A program made the translations under genes and the position numbers. 33,860 nt of DNA from contig JAAOZX010000175.1 of the NCBI GenBank assembly GCA_012274225.1, positions 1 through 33,860 on the forward strand. The letters are read 5' to 3'. The stretch comes from Comamonadaceae bacterium. GTDB taxonomy: Bacteria > Pseudomonadota > Gammaproteobacteria > Burkholderiales > Burkholderiaceae_C. Of this stretch, positions 10,050-19,550 are shown piece after piece. The number at the start of each line of letters is the position of its first letter. The stretch's first letter is position 1. Under the pieces are notes generated by a model, which searched no databases, was not told the DNA's origin, and was given only the letters and a program-made list of their open reading frames with translations.

Positions 10050-10082
10050 AACAAAAACAGGAAGCCGGCCACGCGGCCGGCT
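10050..10082 (-). terminator. Rho-independent terminator between the substrate-binding protein and ATPase genes
   Basis: Minus strand AGCCGGCC-GCGT-GGCCGGCT (perfect 8-bp stem, 4-nt loop) followed by TCCTGTTTTTGTT. Confidence 0.82.
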
Positions 10083-10106
10083 CTGCACCCGTGTGGCAAC
10101 GCGCTT

Positions 10107-11153
10107 TCAGGCCTTGAATTTGTCCTTCGCGCGGCGGGCGAAGTCGTTGGTGTAGGTCTTGGCCAGGTCGATCTTTTCCGGCTTGATTTCGGGCTCGAAG
10201 CTCGCCAGCGCCCGCAGTGCCGTGCGCGGCCCTTCGTCGGGCATGATCCCGTCGAGGCCGATCGCCTCGCGAACCTTGTTGAAGGACGCCAGGTACAGCG
10301 CCCGGTCGCCCAGCAGGTAGCCCTCGGGCACGGTCTTGATGATGTCGCTGGGCCCGGCCGTCTGCAGCCACTTCAGGCCGCGCACGATCGCGTTGGCCAG
10401 GGCCTGGCAGGTATTGGGATTCTTCTGGATGAAATCGACGTGCGTGTAGAAGCAGGCCGCCGGCATGGGCCCGCCGAACACGTCGGTAGTGCCCTTGAGC
10501 GTGCGGGTGTCGCTGATGATCTTCACCTCGCCCTTCTGCTCCAGCATGGTCATCACCGGATCGGTGTTGCTCATGGCATCGATCTGGCCGGACCGCAGCG
10601 CCGCCAGGGCGCCGGCGGCCGTGCCAACACCGACATAGCTCACTTCGCTGGCCTTGATGCCGGCGCGCGAGAGCACCAGGTTGGCCACCATGTTGGTCGA
10701 TGAACCCGGGGCCGACACCCCGATCTTCTTGCCGCGCAGATCGGCCAGGCCTTTGTAGTTGGGCATCGTCTTGGTCGACACGCCCAGCGCAATCTGCGGC
10801 GCTCGTCCCATCAGGACGAATTCCCTGATCATCTGATTCTTCGCCTGCATGTTGATGGTGTGCTCGTAGGCACCGCTCACCACATCGGCCGAGCCGCCCA
10901 CCAGCGCCTGCAGCGCCTTGGCGCCACCCGCGAAGTCGGAAATCTCCACATCCAGGCCCTCGGCCTTGAAGTAGCCCAGCTGCTCCGAGATCGTCAGGGG
11001 AAGGTAGTAGAAAGCGGCTTTGCCGCCCACCGCGATCGCAATCTTGCTTTTCTCCAGCTTGGATTGGGCGCGCAGCGCGGGCGCGGCGATGGAAGCCACC
11101 GTCAAGGCGGCGGCCGAAGTGAACACGCGACGATTCAGGACAATCTTTTTCAT
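10107..11153 (-). CDS. ABC transporter substrate-binding protein (SsuA/NMT1-like)
   Basis: Signal peptide with an RR-like start, LTISEQLGYFKAEGLDVEISDFAGGAKALQALVGGSADV, GLADLRGKKIGVSAPGSSTNMVANLVL. Confidence 0.92.
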   Translation of the reverse strand: MKKIVLNRRVFTSAAALTVASIAAPALRAQSKLEKSKIAIAVGGKAAFYYLPLTISEQLGYFKAEGLDVEISDFAGGAKALQALVGGSADVVSGAYEHTINMQAKNQMIREFVLMGRAPQIALGVSTKTMPNYKGLADLRGKKIGVSAPGSSTNMVANLVLSRAGIKASEVSYVGVGTAAGALAALRSGQIDAMSNTDPVMTMLEQKGEVKIISDTRTLKGTTDVFGGPMPAACFYTHVDFIQKNPNTCQALANAIVRGLKWLQTAGPSDIIKTVPEGYLLGDRALYLASFNKVREAIGLDGIMPDEGPRTALRALASFEPEIKPEKIDLAKTYTNDFARRAKDKFKA

Positions 11154-11271
11154 TGGAATGCACCTCTCTGGCTGGCTTTAGAGGCTACCCCGGGGTGCTG
11201 CAGTGCCGCATCGGGAACATCCCCGTGCGGGTTTCCACGTAAGGTGCGCGCCGAATCGCGCGCGGACCGAG

Positions 11272-11691
11272 TCAACGGTAGCCGGAGAACAGGATCACGA
11301 TGTTCACCAGCAGCGCCAGCGTCCAGATGGCGGAGCGGATGGTGGGCAGTCCGGCCACGTACATCGCGATGTAGACCATCCTGAGCGTGACGAACACGAC
11401 GGCCAGGGTGTCCAGCCGGGTCTGCGGCGCGCCCAACTGGTGCGCGATGATCACCGCGCCAATGAACAGCGGCAGGGCTTCGAAGCTGTTGGCCTGGGCC
11501 GCGTTGGCACGGGCATGCCAGTCGGTCTGCCGCGCCAGCCAGCCGCGCGGGTCGTTGTTGTCGTAACCGCCCTGCTTGCGCGGCTTGCCGAAGCCGCTGG
11601 ACTTGGCAAGGGTCGCGCAAACGAAAGGCAGCAGCGCGGCGATCAGCACGCACCAGTACGCCACCGTGAACCGTGCCAGCTGCATCGTCAT
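11272..11691 (-). CDS. MAPEG family membrane protein
   Basis: Four predicted TM segments; DNNDPRGWLARQTDWHARANAAQANSFEALPLFIGAVIIAH is typical of the family. Confidence 0.88.
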   Translation of the reverse strand: MTMQLARFTVAYWCVLIAALLPFVCATLAKSSGFGKPRKQGGYDNNDPRGWLARQTDWHARANAAQANSFEALPLFIGAVIIAHQLGAPQTRLDTLAVVFVTLRMVYIAMYVAGLPTIRSAIWTLALLVNIVILFSGYR

Positions 11692-11701
11692 GTCGTCTCC
11701 T

Positions 11702-12289
11702 TCATCGCCGGTCCACCATCGCGTGGGCGATGGTGCCCAGGTCGACGTATTCCAGCTCGCTGCCGGCCGGCACGCCTCGCGCCAGCCGCGTGACGTTCAG
11801 GCCGCGGGCCCTGAGCGCTTCGCCGATGACATGGGCCGTGGCCTCGCCCTCCGCGGTGAAATTGGTCGCCAGGATCACTTCCTGCACCACCCCGTCGGTG
11901 GCGCGTTCGAAGAGCTTGGCCAGGCCGATGTCCTTGGGCCCGATGCCGTCCAGCGGGCTGAGCTTGCCCATCAGCACGAAGTACAGCCCGCGGAACGCCG
12001 CCGTCCGCTCCACCGCCGCCTGGTCGGCCGGTGTCTCGACCACGCACAGCTTGCTGCGATCGCGTTGTGGGTCCAGGCAGGTAGCGCACATCTCGTTTTC
12101 GGTGAAGGTGTGGCACAAGGTGCAGTGTGTGATGCGCGTGGCCGCCTGCTGCAGTGCCTGCGCCAGCACCTGCGCGCCGGCGCGGTCGTGCTGCAGCAGA
12201 TGGAAGGCCATGCGCGAAGCCGACCTGACGCCCACGCCCGGCAGCCGGCGCAGCGCCTCGATCAGGGCGTCGAGGGCGTTGGCGCTCAA
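11702..12289 (-). CDS. recR: Recombination protein RecR
   Basis: Probable TTG start at 12289 ([32 protein letters not shown]). [16 protein letters not shown] zinc finger, [16 protein letters not shown] Toprim. 4-nt TTGA overlap with the upstream ybaB stop. Confidence 0.95.
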   Translation of the reverse strand: MSANALDALIEALRRLPGVGVRSASRMAFHLLQHDRAGAQVLAQALQQAATRITHCTLCHTFTENEMCATCLDPQRDRSKLCVVETPADQAAVERTAAFRGLYFVLMGKLSPLDGIGPKDIGLAKLFERATDGVVQEVILATNFTAEGEATAHVIGEALRARGLNVTRLARGVPAGSELEYVDLGTIAHAMVDRR

Positions 12290-12618
12290 AACGGCAGCTT
12301 CATCCCGCCCGGCAGGCCGGGCATGCCGGCGGTGATCTTGCCGAGCTTTTCCGACGATGTTTCCTCGGCCTTGCGCACCGCCGCGTTGAAAGCGGCCGCC
12401 ACCAGGTCCTCGAGCATGTCCTTGTCTTCCGCCAGCAGGCTGGGATCGATGGTCACCCGCTTGACGTCGTGCTTGCAGGTCATCACCACCTTGACGAGGC
12501 CGGCGCCGGACTCGCCGGATACCTCCACCAGCGCCAGTTCGTCCTGGGCCTTTTTCAAGTTGTCCTGCATGGCCTGGGCCTGCTTCATGAGGCCGGCCAG
12601 CTGTCCCTTGTTGAACAT
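12286..12618 (-). CDS. ybaB: YbaB/EbfC family nucleoid-associated protein
   Basis: [29 protein letters not shown]...VTIDPSLL...[20 protein letters not shown]...[13 protein letters not shown]; dnaX-ybaB-recR synteny. Confidence 0.96.
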   Translation of the reverse strand: MFNKGQLAGLMKQAQAMQDNLKKAQDELALVEVSGESGAGLVKVVMTCKHDVKRVTIDPSLLAEDKDMLEDLVAAAFNAAVRKAEETSSEKLGKITAGMPGLPGGMKLPF

Positions 12619-12635
12619 GGTATTGGTCCTTTTCT

Positions 12636-14471
12636 CTAATCGGGTAGTGGGTTGGTCGATACCGGCTTGATGCTGCCCGGAACGATTTTCGCGCCAAAGT
12701 CTCGCATCATCGCCTGAATAAAGGGGTCGCCGTGGATGGCCTCCTCGGCCGCCCGCTGTCTTTCGGCTTGCGCGGCCGCCTGCCGGCGCGCCGGGCTGTC
12801 GGTCACGACCCCCACTTCGACGCTGAGGTTCACCGCGTGACCGGCCGCGTGCAGCGCCGCGCGCAGGCGCTCGCGGCTGGCGGACTGGTTGAGCGACTCG
12901 CGCTCGACCCGCAGCATCCAGTGATCCGGGTCGCGCGCCACCAGTTGGGATTGCAGGGCCAGCTCCCGCACCAGCGCCGCCACCGCTTCGCGGGCCACCA
13001 GGGCGGCTACCGTGGCCTGCCAGAAATCGCCTTCTTCCGTGGGTACCAGCCGGCCGGCCGGTGCGGCCGGCTCGCGAGTCGACTCGGCCTGCAAGTGCAC
13101 GGGCACCCGCACCATCTCGCTGGCGGGCTGACCGTTCAGCGTGCGAGGATGCGGCCTGGGCGCGGCCGCCTGCGGGCGTTGCTCCACCACCGGAAGAACG
13201 CGACCCGGAGGTGCGCCGGCAACTGCCTCGATAGCTGCCGGGATGCGCGCTGGCTCGGCCACAGCAGTAGTGGGCATTGGGGCAGCTTGAACGCGGGTGC
13301 CGGGCGGCGCCGCGGCCGCACCGGCATCACTCAGAGTTTTTTTTTCCGCTGAGCCTGCGGCAGCCTCGGAACGCGGCGCATGGAAGGCAAGCAGCCGCAA
13401 CAGCACCATGGTCAGCGCGGAGTACTCGTCGGGCGCCAGGCCGAGTTCGGAGCGTCCATGCAGGCACATGCTGTAGAGCAACTGGGTTTCGTCGGCCGGC
13501 ATCCGCTGCGCCAGCCTCGCAATTTCGGCAGACTCCGGGTCACGCGGGTCCACGGCACCCGGCACGGCCTGGATCACGGCCATGCGCTGCAGGATGGCGC
13601 TCATCTCTTCCAGCGCGGACGCAGCGCTCAGGCCATGCAGCCGCAGCGATTCGGAAATCTCCACCACGGTCTTGCCGTCGCCATGCGCCAGTGCCTCGAT
13701 CAGCCTGAAGACATGGGTGCGATCGACACTGCCCAGCATCTGCCGCACCGCGGCTTCCTGCAGCGTGCCGCCGCCGAACGCGATGGCCTGGTCGGTCAAC
13801 GACAGCGCATCGCGCATCGAGCCGCGGGCCGCGCGCGCCAGCAGGCGCAAGGCCTGCGGATTGGCCTCCACGCCTTCGGCACGCAGTACCTGAACCAGAT
13901 GCTCCTCAATGGTCTCGGGCGCCATCGGCCGCAGGTTGAATTGCAGGCAGCGCGAGAGCACTGTCACTGGCACCTTCTGCGGATCGGTGGTCGCCAGCAC
14001 GAACTTGAGGTACTCCGGCGGCTCCTCGAGGGTCTTGAGCATCGCGTTGAAGGCATGCCCGGTGAGCATGTGCACCTCGTCGATCATGAAGACCTTGAAG
14101 CGCCCCTGCACCGGCTTGTAGACCGCCTGCTCCAGCAGCGATTGCACTTCGTCGACGCCGCGATTGGAAGCGGCATCCAGCTCGGTGTAATCGATGAAAC
14201 GACCGCCGTCGATGTCGCGGCAGGCCTGGCAAACCCCGCAGGGCGTCGCGGTGATACCGCCGTGCCCGTCCGGCCCCTGGCAGTTCAGCGACTTCGCCAG
14301 GATGCGCGCCACGGTGGTCTTGCCCACGCCTCGGGTGCCCGTGAACAGGTAGGCATGATGCAGCCGCTGCTGCGTCAGCGCATTGCTGAGCGCCCGCACG
14401 ACATGGTCCTGGCCGACCATTTCGAGAAATGTTTTCGGCCGGTACTTGCGGGCGAGCACGAGGTAGGACAT
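12636..14471 (-). CDS. dnaX: DNA polymerase III subunits gamma/tau
   Basis: [88 protein letters not shown]-terminal tau extension. Confidence 0.98.
   Translation of the reverse strand: MSYLVLARKYRPKTFLEMVGQDHVVRALSNALTQQRLHHAYLFTGTRGVGKTTVARILAKSLNCQGPDGHGGITATPCGVCQACRDIDGGRFIDYTELDAASNRGVDEVQSLLEQAVYKPVQGRFKVFMIDEVHMLTGHAFNAMLKTLEEPPEYLKFVLATTDPQKVPVTVLSRCLQFNLRPMAPETIEEHLVQVLRAEGVEANPQALRLLARAARGSMRDALSLTDQAIAFGGGTLQEAAVRQMLGSVDRTHVFRLIEALAHGDGKTVVEISESLRLHGLSAASALEEMSAILQRMAVIQAVPGAVDPRDPESAEIARLAQRMPADETQLLYSMCLHGRSELGLAPDEYSALTMVLLRLLAFHAPRSEAAAGSAEKKTLSDAGAAAAPPGTRVQAAPMPTTAVAEPARIPAAIEAVAGAPPGRVLPVVEQRPQAAAPRPHPRTLNGQPASEMVRVPVHLQAESTREPAAPAGRLVPTEEGDFWQATVAALVAREAVAALVRELALQSQLVARDPDHWMLRVERESLNQSASRERLRAALHAAGHAVNLSVEVGVVTDSPARRQAAAQAERQRAAEEAIHGDPFIQAMMRDFGAKIVPGSIKPVSTNPLPD
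13298..13345 (-). promoter_or_regulatory. Putative dnaX frameshift/transcript-slippage site: A9 run plus downstream hairpin
   Basis: Minus strand GAA AAA AAA ACT CTG AGT GAT with nine A (13337-13345). Then TGCCGG-T-GCGGC-CGCGGC-GCCGC-CCGGCA (13298-13326) forms an 11-bp GC stem with one bulge. Confidence 0.65.
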
Positions 14472-14531
14472 GCGGGAATTCTACGGGGTGGGATATTGCA
14501 GGGGCTTCACCTCCACGGCGGCGACGGCCAC

Positions 14532-14537
14532 TACAAT
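14532..14537 (+). promoter_or_regulatory. Probable -10 element (TACAAT) of the SRP RNA gene
   Basis: TACAAT lies 5 nt upstream of the inferred RNA 5' end. No convincing -35 at standard spacing. Confidence 0.5.
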
Positions 14538-14542
14538 AACGC

Positions 14543-14640
14543 TTGACGGGCCTCCCCGCATGGTGAAGCGGCCAACCGGGTCAGGTGGGGAACCAAGCAG
14601 CCCTAACTGTGGAGCCAGTGCCGGGGGTAAGGCTCGTCAA
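14543..14640 (+). ncRNA. ffs: Small bacterial SRP RNA (4.5S RNA)
   Basis: Core ACCGGGTCAGGTGGGGAACCAAGCAGCCCTAA matches the SRP domain IV GGUCAGGU..GGAA..AAGCAGCC. Ends TTGACGGGCCT/AAGGCTCGTCAA pair. Located next to dnaX. Confidence 0.92.
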
Positions 14641-14672
14641 CCTTCTTTGGCTCCGCCCGACGCGACGCAGAC

Positions 14673-16298
14673 ATGCGCCGCACATTGTTGATGCGTAGCC
14701 CCAGTCCCCGACGCGCTTACATGCTCTCCCCCATCCGATTGGCGGCGGCGATGCTGCTGAGTCTGCTGCTGTTGACCGTGGCGATGGCGGCCGCGGCCTC
14801 GCCGCTGTGGGTGGATCAGGGCCGCCCCACCGACGCAGCCCGCCAGGCGGTGGCAGTGCTGGCATCCGCAGCCGACGACGGGCTGCAGCCCGAGGACTAC
14901 GATGCCGCCCCATTGGCGCAGGCCCTGGATCAAGCCGCGCGGGGCGCTGGGCTCGACACTATGGCAGCCACCCGGCTGGACAACGCGCTGAGCGCGGCCG
15001 TACAACGCTACCTGAGCGACTTGCATTCCGGCCGCGTGGACCCTCGTCGCATCCACGCGGACTTCTCCATGCCCGCGCCCGAGCGCATCGATCCTTCGAG
15101 TTACCTGAGCGCCGCGCTGGCAGGCCCCAGCCTGGCCGATGCGCTCCACGCGGCCGCACCCCACGTGCCGCTCTATGCGAGCCTGCGAGCGCAACTGGCC
15201 CGCTACCGCGCCCTGGCCGGTCACCCGGCCTGGGCCACGCCGCTGCCCGCGCTGCCCGGGCGCAAGCTCGAGCCCGGAACGGCCTGGGCCGGCTTGCCGC
15301 TTCTCACGCAGCGGCTGGTCGCTCTGGGCGACCTGCCGCAGGGCACGCCTGCGCCCGAGGTTTATGACGATGTGATGCAGGGGGGTGTGATGGCATTCCA
15401 GCAGCGCCACGCCCTGACGCCCGACGGGGTGCTCGGCAAGGGCACGCTGGCGCAACTGGTCGTCTCGACCGCGGACCGCGTACGCCAGATCGAACTGGCC
15501 ATGGAGCGCCTGCGCTGGACGCCGCTGTTGCGCGCACCGCGCATGATCGTGGTCAACGTGCCGGAATTCGTGCTGCGTGCCTATGAATTGCACGAAGGCA
15601 AGGTATTCGTGCGGCTCACCATGAATGTCATCGTGGGCAAGGCCTTGAAGACGCAAACCCCGCTGTTCGACGAGGACATGCGTTTCATCGAGTTCAGCCC
15701 CTACTGGAACGTGCCGCCGTCCATTGCCCGCGCCGAGACTGTGCCGCGGCTTCGGCGCGATCCGGCGTATTTCGAGCAGGAAGGTTTTGAGTTCGTCAGT
15801 GGTGGCGGTGAGGTGCACACCACGCTGTCCGCGCAGGACCTCGACGCCGTGGCGCGGGGCCAGATGCGCATACGCCAGCGACCCGGACCGCAGAACGCGC
15901 TGGGCGACATCAAGTTCGTGTTTCCCAACAACAGCAACATCTATCTGCACCATACGCCGGCGACCGGGCTTTTCCAGCGCGATCGGCGCGACCTCAGCCA
16001 TGGATGCATCCGCGTGGAAGAGCCCGTGGCGCTGGCGCAGTTCGTGCTGCAGAACGCCCCTGAATGGACCGAAGCGCGCATCCGCGCCGCGATGGGACAA
16101 GGCCAATCGTCGACCCTGCGCCTGGCCGAGGCGCTGCCGGTGGTGATTGCGTACAGCACCGCGATCGTCAAGAACGGCAAGGTGAATTTCTTTGCCGACA
16201 TTTACGGACACGATCGCCTGCTGGATCGGGCATTGCGGGAACAGGCCCAGGCAAGGGCACAGCAGCGTAGCGCCGATCCCGTGCCTGGTGCAGAATGA
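14673..16298 (+). CDS. L,D-transpeptidase family protein (LdtD/YcbB-like); start may be 14721
   Basis: Signal/TM segment, peptidoglycan-binding-like segment, and the YkuD-type catalytic motif YLHHTPATGLFQRDRRDLSHGCIRVEEPVALAQ. Confidence 0.93.
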   Translation: MRRTLLMRSPSPRRAYMLSPIRLAAAMLLSLLLLTVAMAAAASPLWVDQGRPTDAARQAVAVLASAADDGLQPEDYDAAPLAQALDQAARGAGLDTMAATRLDNALSAAVQRYLSDLHSGRVDPRRIHADFSMPAPERIDPSSYLSAALAGPSLADALHAAAPHVPLYASLRAQLARYRALAGHPAWATPLPALPGRKLEPGTAWAGLPLLTQRLVALGDLPQGTPAPEVYDDVMQGGVMAFQQRHALTPDGVLGKGTLAQLVVSTADRVRQIELAMERLRWTPLLRAPRMIVVNVPEFVLRAYELHEGKVFVRLTMNVIVGKALKTQTPLFDEDMRFIEFSPYWNVPPSIARAETVPRLRRDPAYFEQEGFEFVSGGGEVHTTLSAQDLDAVARGQMRIRQRPGPQNALGDIKFVFPNNSNIYLHHTPATGLFQRDRRDLSHGCIRVEEPVALAQFVLQNAPEWTEARIRAAMGQGQSSTLRLAEALPVVIAYSTAIVKNGKVNFFADIYGHDRLLDRALREQAQARAQQRSADPVPGAE

Positions 16299-16326
16299 CG
16301 CGCAGGAAATACCCCCATCTGACACC

Positions 16327-16887
16327 ATGACCCAGTTCCACCAACCCGGCCGCCGTGGCTTCCTGCGCCGAAGCGCCCAGCTCCTCGTGGCAGGCTCGGC
16401 AGCGCCCCTGGCGGCGGCGCCGGCGCTGGCGGCCCTGCCCGAGGCGCGCAGCCTGGCGCTGGTCCACACCCACACCGGCGAGCGGCTTTCCGTCGTCTAC
16501 GCCATGGGTGAGCAATTCGTGCCACAGGCGCTGGGCCACCTCAATCATTTCCTGCGCGATCATTACAGCGGCGAAGTCGGCCTCATCGACCCGCAGCTGT
16601 TCGATTTGCTGCACGGCCTGTGGCAGGAACTGGGCGCGGGCCAGCCGTTCGAAGTCATCTCGGGTTACCGCACCGCCGCGACCAACAGCCTGTTGCGCAA
16701 CACGCGGGGCGGCGGCGTGGCCAAGCACAGCCTGCACATGGAGGGCAAGGCCATTGACGTGCGGCTGCCGGGCGTGCCGTTGGTGGACCTGCGCGATGCA
16801 GCGCTCTCGCTGCGCACCGGCGGCGTGGGGTTCTACCCGCGCGAGCAGTTCGTCCACGTCGATATCGGACGCGTGCGCAGCTGGTGA
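16327..16887 (+). CDS. DUF882/MepK (YcbK)-like murein endopeptidase
   Basis: Tat-like signal RRGFLRRSAQLLVAGSAA; SGYRTAATNSLLRN...SLHMEGKAIDVRLPGV M15-like metal-site motifs; FVHVDIGRVRSW C-terminus. Confidence 0.92.
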   Translation: MTQFHQPGRRGFLRRSAQLLVAGSAAPLAAAPALAALPEARSLALVHTHTGERLSVVYAMGEQFVPQALGHLNHFLRDHYSGEVGLIDPQLFDLLHGLWQELGAGQPFEVISGYRTAATNSLLRNTRGGGVAKHSLHMEGKAIDVRLPGVPLVDLRDAALSLRTGGVGFYPREQFVHVDIGRVRSW

Positions 16888-17032
16888 TTGACGCACGCTA
16901 GCGCAGCGGCGCCGTGCGCTCGATTGAGGTCACGCATGCATCGCATGGCAGTGACCGACCCCAAAATTCGGCCCAGTCCGACACACATCCCGTTACGGCG
17001 ACCTATACTGAAATCAACCGTTGGAGGTTGTC

Positions 17033-17689
17033 ATGAACGGGATCGCTGCGACAGGGATGGGCCCCTCAGGCGTTGGCGCCAGGCGTCAGCTGCGTGTCGC
17101 CGTACCGTTGCTGCTGAGCCTTATTGCGTCTAGCGTCTTCGCCTGGGAAGCGGCCCCCTCGGCGCCTCTGCGCGCATCGACCCTCACCACTGCAGATCAG
17201 CGGACGGTTCCAGCACAGCTCGAAGTTTCCGCCGCCGCCGTGCCACGCTTCGAGAACGTCGATGGGTCCACGCGAGCTTCGCGGATCGACCTCACCTGGT
17301 TGCCGCCGCGGCAACCGGGACTGGGCCTGGCCATGGGGATGACGTTGGGTATGACGAACCGGACCGCGCCGGGATTCTTTACGGGTGCGCCGTTCCTGGG
17401 CACATCGTCCAGTGTCGACCTCGGGTTCCATTGGCGCTACACCCTGGACAGCAAGTACCGCATCGACTTGACGGCTTGGCATCGCATGGCGCCGACCGAT
17501 GCGATCGACCTGGTGCAAAGCCGCGAGCCCGCGTACGGCGCCCGGGTCGAGATGAGGTTGTGGTCGCTGCCCAAGCGCGGACTGATCGCCGACCGCGGCT
17601 TCCTCGGGGTGCAGCTGGACGGCGGCGCGCGCATCACGGTGCGGCGCAGCGGCGGCAAGCCGATGCTGTATTACCGCGCCAACTTCTGA
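17033..17689 (+). CDS. Hypothetical exported protein, possibly a small outer-membrane beta-barrel
   Basis: GGAGG RBS, N-terminal signal peptide ending AFA/W, alternating polar/hydrophobic strands, terminal Phe (YYRANF). Confidence 0.7.
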   Translation: MNGIAATGMGPSGVGARRQLRVAVPLLLSLIASSVFAWEAAPSAPLRASTLTTADQRTVPAQLEVSAAAVPRFENVDGSTRASRIDLTWLPPRQPGLGLAMGMTLGMTNRTAPGFFTGAPFLGTSSSVDLGFHWRYTLDSKYRIDLTAWHRMAPTDAIDLVQSREPAYGARVEMRLWSLPKRGLIADRGFLGVQLDGGARITVRRSGGKPMLYYRANF

Positions 17690-18942
17690 GACTCCTTCAG
17701 GAAGCGCAGCACGCCGAGTCCGGCGGCACGGCCGCTGGCGAAGCAGGCGGCGAGCAGGTAGCCGCCGGTCGGCGCTTCCCAATCCAGCATTTCCCCGGCG
17801 CAAAATATCGCTGGCGCGGCGCGCAGCATGAGGTTGCCATCCAGCGCTTCCAGCCGCACACCGCCCGCGGTGCTGATGGCCTCCTCGATCGGCCTCGCGG
17901 CGGCGAGCGTCACCGGCAACGCCTTGATGGCCGCCGCCAGCCGAACCGGATCGTGCATCGCTTCGGCCGGCAGCAATTCGTGCAGCAGCGCGAGCTTGAT
18001 TCCGTCCAGATGCAAGCGACTTTTCAGGTGGCTCGCCAGCGAACGCGACCCGCGCGGATGCGCCGCCTCTGCGCGCACCTGCTCGAGGAGGCGATCGGGC
18101 AGCAGGTCCAGTTCGAACGTGGCGCTGCCCCGCAAGCCGATCTCGTCACGCAACAGCGCCGACGCCGCATAGATGAGGCTGCCTTCGACGCCGGTCGCGG
18201 TGGCGACGAATTCGCCCTTGCGGCTGAATTCCTGGAACCGGATGGCCACCGACTTGAATGGCTGCCCCGCGAACCGCGTGACGAAGTACTGGCTCCATCC
18301 ATTCCGCACGTCGAACCCGCAATTGGCCGGCAGCAGTTCGGCCACGTCCACGCCGCGCTCGCGCAACAGTGGCACCCAGGCACCGTCCGATCCGAGCCGC
18401 GGCCAGCTCGCGCCGCCCAGCGCCAGCACCGCGGCGCTCGGCCGCACCGTTCGTTCGCCCAGCGGACTTTCGAAGCGCAAGGCGCCGTCGCGGCCCCAGC
18501 CGATGAAGCGATGGCGCATGTGGAACTGCACCCCGTCGCCACGCAGCCGGTGCAGCCAGGCCCGCAACAACGGCGCGGCTTTCATGTCCACCGGAAACAC
18601 CCGGCCTGAACTGCCGACGAAAGTGTCCGTGCCCAGACCGCGAGCCCACTCCCGCAGCGCTGACGCATCGAAGTCCCTCAGCCACGGCTCGACTTGCGCG
18701 CGGCGTCCTGCGTACCGGGAAACGAACGCGGCGAAGGCCTCCGAATGCGTGAGGTTCAGCCCGCCCTTGCCGGCCAGCAGGAGTTTCCGCCCCGCCGAAG
18801 GCATGGCGTCGAACACCTCGACCGCTTGCCCATGCCGGGACAGCACTTCGGCGGCCATCAGGCCGGCCGGCCCGGCGCCCACCACGGCGATCGGAAAAGC
18901 GCTTGTGTCAGAGTCTTTCGCTATCGCATCCATAGCGGGCAT
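17671..18942 (-). CDS. NAD(P)/FAD-dependent oxidoreductase, BaiN/HI0933 (TIGR03862)-like
   Basis: [51 protein letters not shown]-terminal [41 protein letters not shown]. Track ORF start (19089) is too far upstream, inside trxA. Confidence 0.92.
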   Translation of the reverse strand: MPAMDAIAKDSDTSAFPIAVVGAGPAGLMAAEVLSRHGQAVEVFDAMPSAGRKLLLAGKGGLNLTHSEAFAAFVSRYAGRRAQVEPWLRDFDASALREWARGLGTDTFVGSSGRVFPVDMKAAPLLRAWLHRLRGDGVQFHMRHRFIGWGRDGALRFESPLGERTVRPSAAVLALGGASWPRLGSDGAWVPLLRERGVDVAELLPANCGFDVRNGWSQYFVTRFAGQPFKSVAIRFQEFSRKGEFVATATGVEGSLIYAASALLRDEIGLRGSATFELDLLPDRLLEQVRAEAAHPRGSRSLASHLKSRLHLDGIKLALLHELLPAEAMHDPVRLAAAIKALPVTLAAARPIEEAISTAGGVRLEALDGNLMLRAAPAIFCAGEMLDWEAPTGGYLLAACFASGRAAGLGVLRFLKESQKLAR

Positions 18943-19021
18943 ACCCGATGCGCTGACTTGGTTTCTGTCACAATTCCTCCACTGTACCGGTATCGCCCAC
19001 AGCCCCAAGGAGGAAAGAACC

Positions 19022-19354
19022 ATGGCCAGCGACCTGATCAAACACGTCTCCGACGCAACCTTCGAAGCCGACGTCCTGAAAGCCGGCAAGCCGGTCCTGG
19101 TGGACTACTGGGCCGAGTGGTGCGGGCCCTGCAAGATGATCGCCCCGATTCTGGATGAGGTGTCCGCCTCCTACCAGGACAAGCTGCAGATCGCCAAGAT
19201 GAATGTCGACGAGAACCGCGACATTCCAGCCAAGTACGGCATTCGCGGCATCCCCACGCTGATGCTTTGCAAGGACGGGCAGCTCGCCGCCACCGAGGTC
19301 GGCGCCATGAGCAAGGCCCAGCTCACCGCCTTCATCGATCAGCAGCTGGCGTAA
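19022..19354 (+). CDS. trxA: Thioredoxin
   Basis: [21 protein letters not shown] active site; [22 protein letters not shown] upstream. Confidence 0.98.
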   Translation: MASDLIKHVSDATFEADVLKAGKPVLVDYWAEWCGPCKMIAPILDEVSASYQDKLQIAKMNVDENRDIPAKYGIRGIPTLMLCKDGQLAATEVGAMSKAQLTAFIDQQLA

Positions 19355-19459
19355 CCGGACGCGAAAGGGGCGCCGCCGGCCCCCGTTCCCCCTCTTTTCT
19401 CTGTCATAATCCCCCTTGTTCGCTGATCCGCCGGTGAGGGCGGGACAGTTCGAGTTCAC

Positions 19460-19493
19460 GGTTTGCGAGGCACCTCTTGCCTTGCAGCAAACC
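19460..19493 (+). promoter_or_regulatory. Structured element in the rho 5' leader
   Basis: GGTTTGC-G-AGGCA-CCTCT-TGCCT-TGCA-GCAAACC: 7-bp + 5-bp stem with a small internal loop, 58 nt upstream of the rho ATG. Confidence 0.55.
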
Positions 19494-19550
19494 TCCCCCA
19501 GACCACCAACAAGAACTCCGCAAGGGGTGCACTTCCGCAGGGTTTCAACC

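Noticed and set aside
14637-16475. 612-aa minus-strand ORF opposite the L,D-transpeptidase gene
   Set aside because: Shadow ORF on the opposite strand of a gene with clear catalytic motifs; no recognisable domain.
19416-19550. N-terminal extension of rho as given by the ORF track
   Set aside because: [17 protein letters not shown] at 19551 is the normal Rho start; the upstream stretch is better explained as an untranslated leader, though not excluded.
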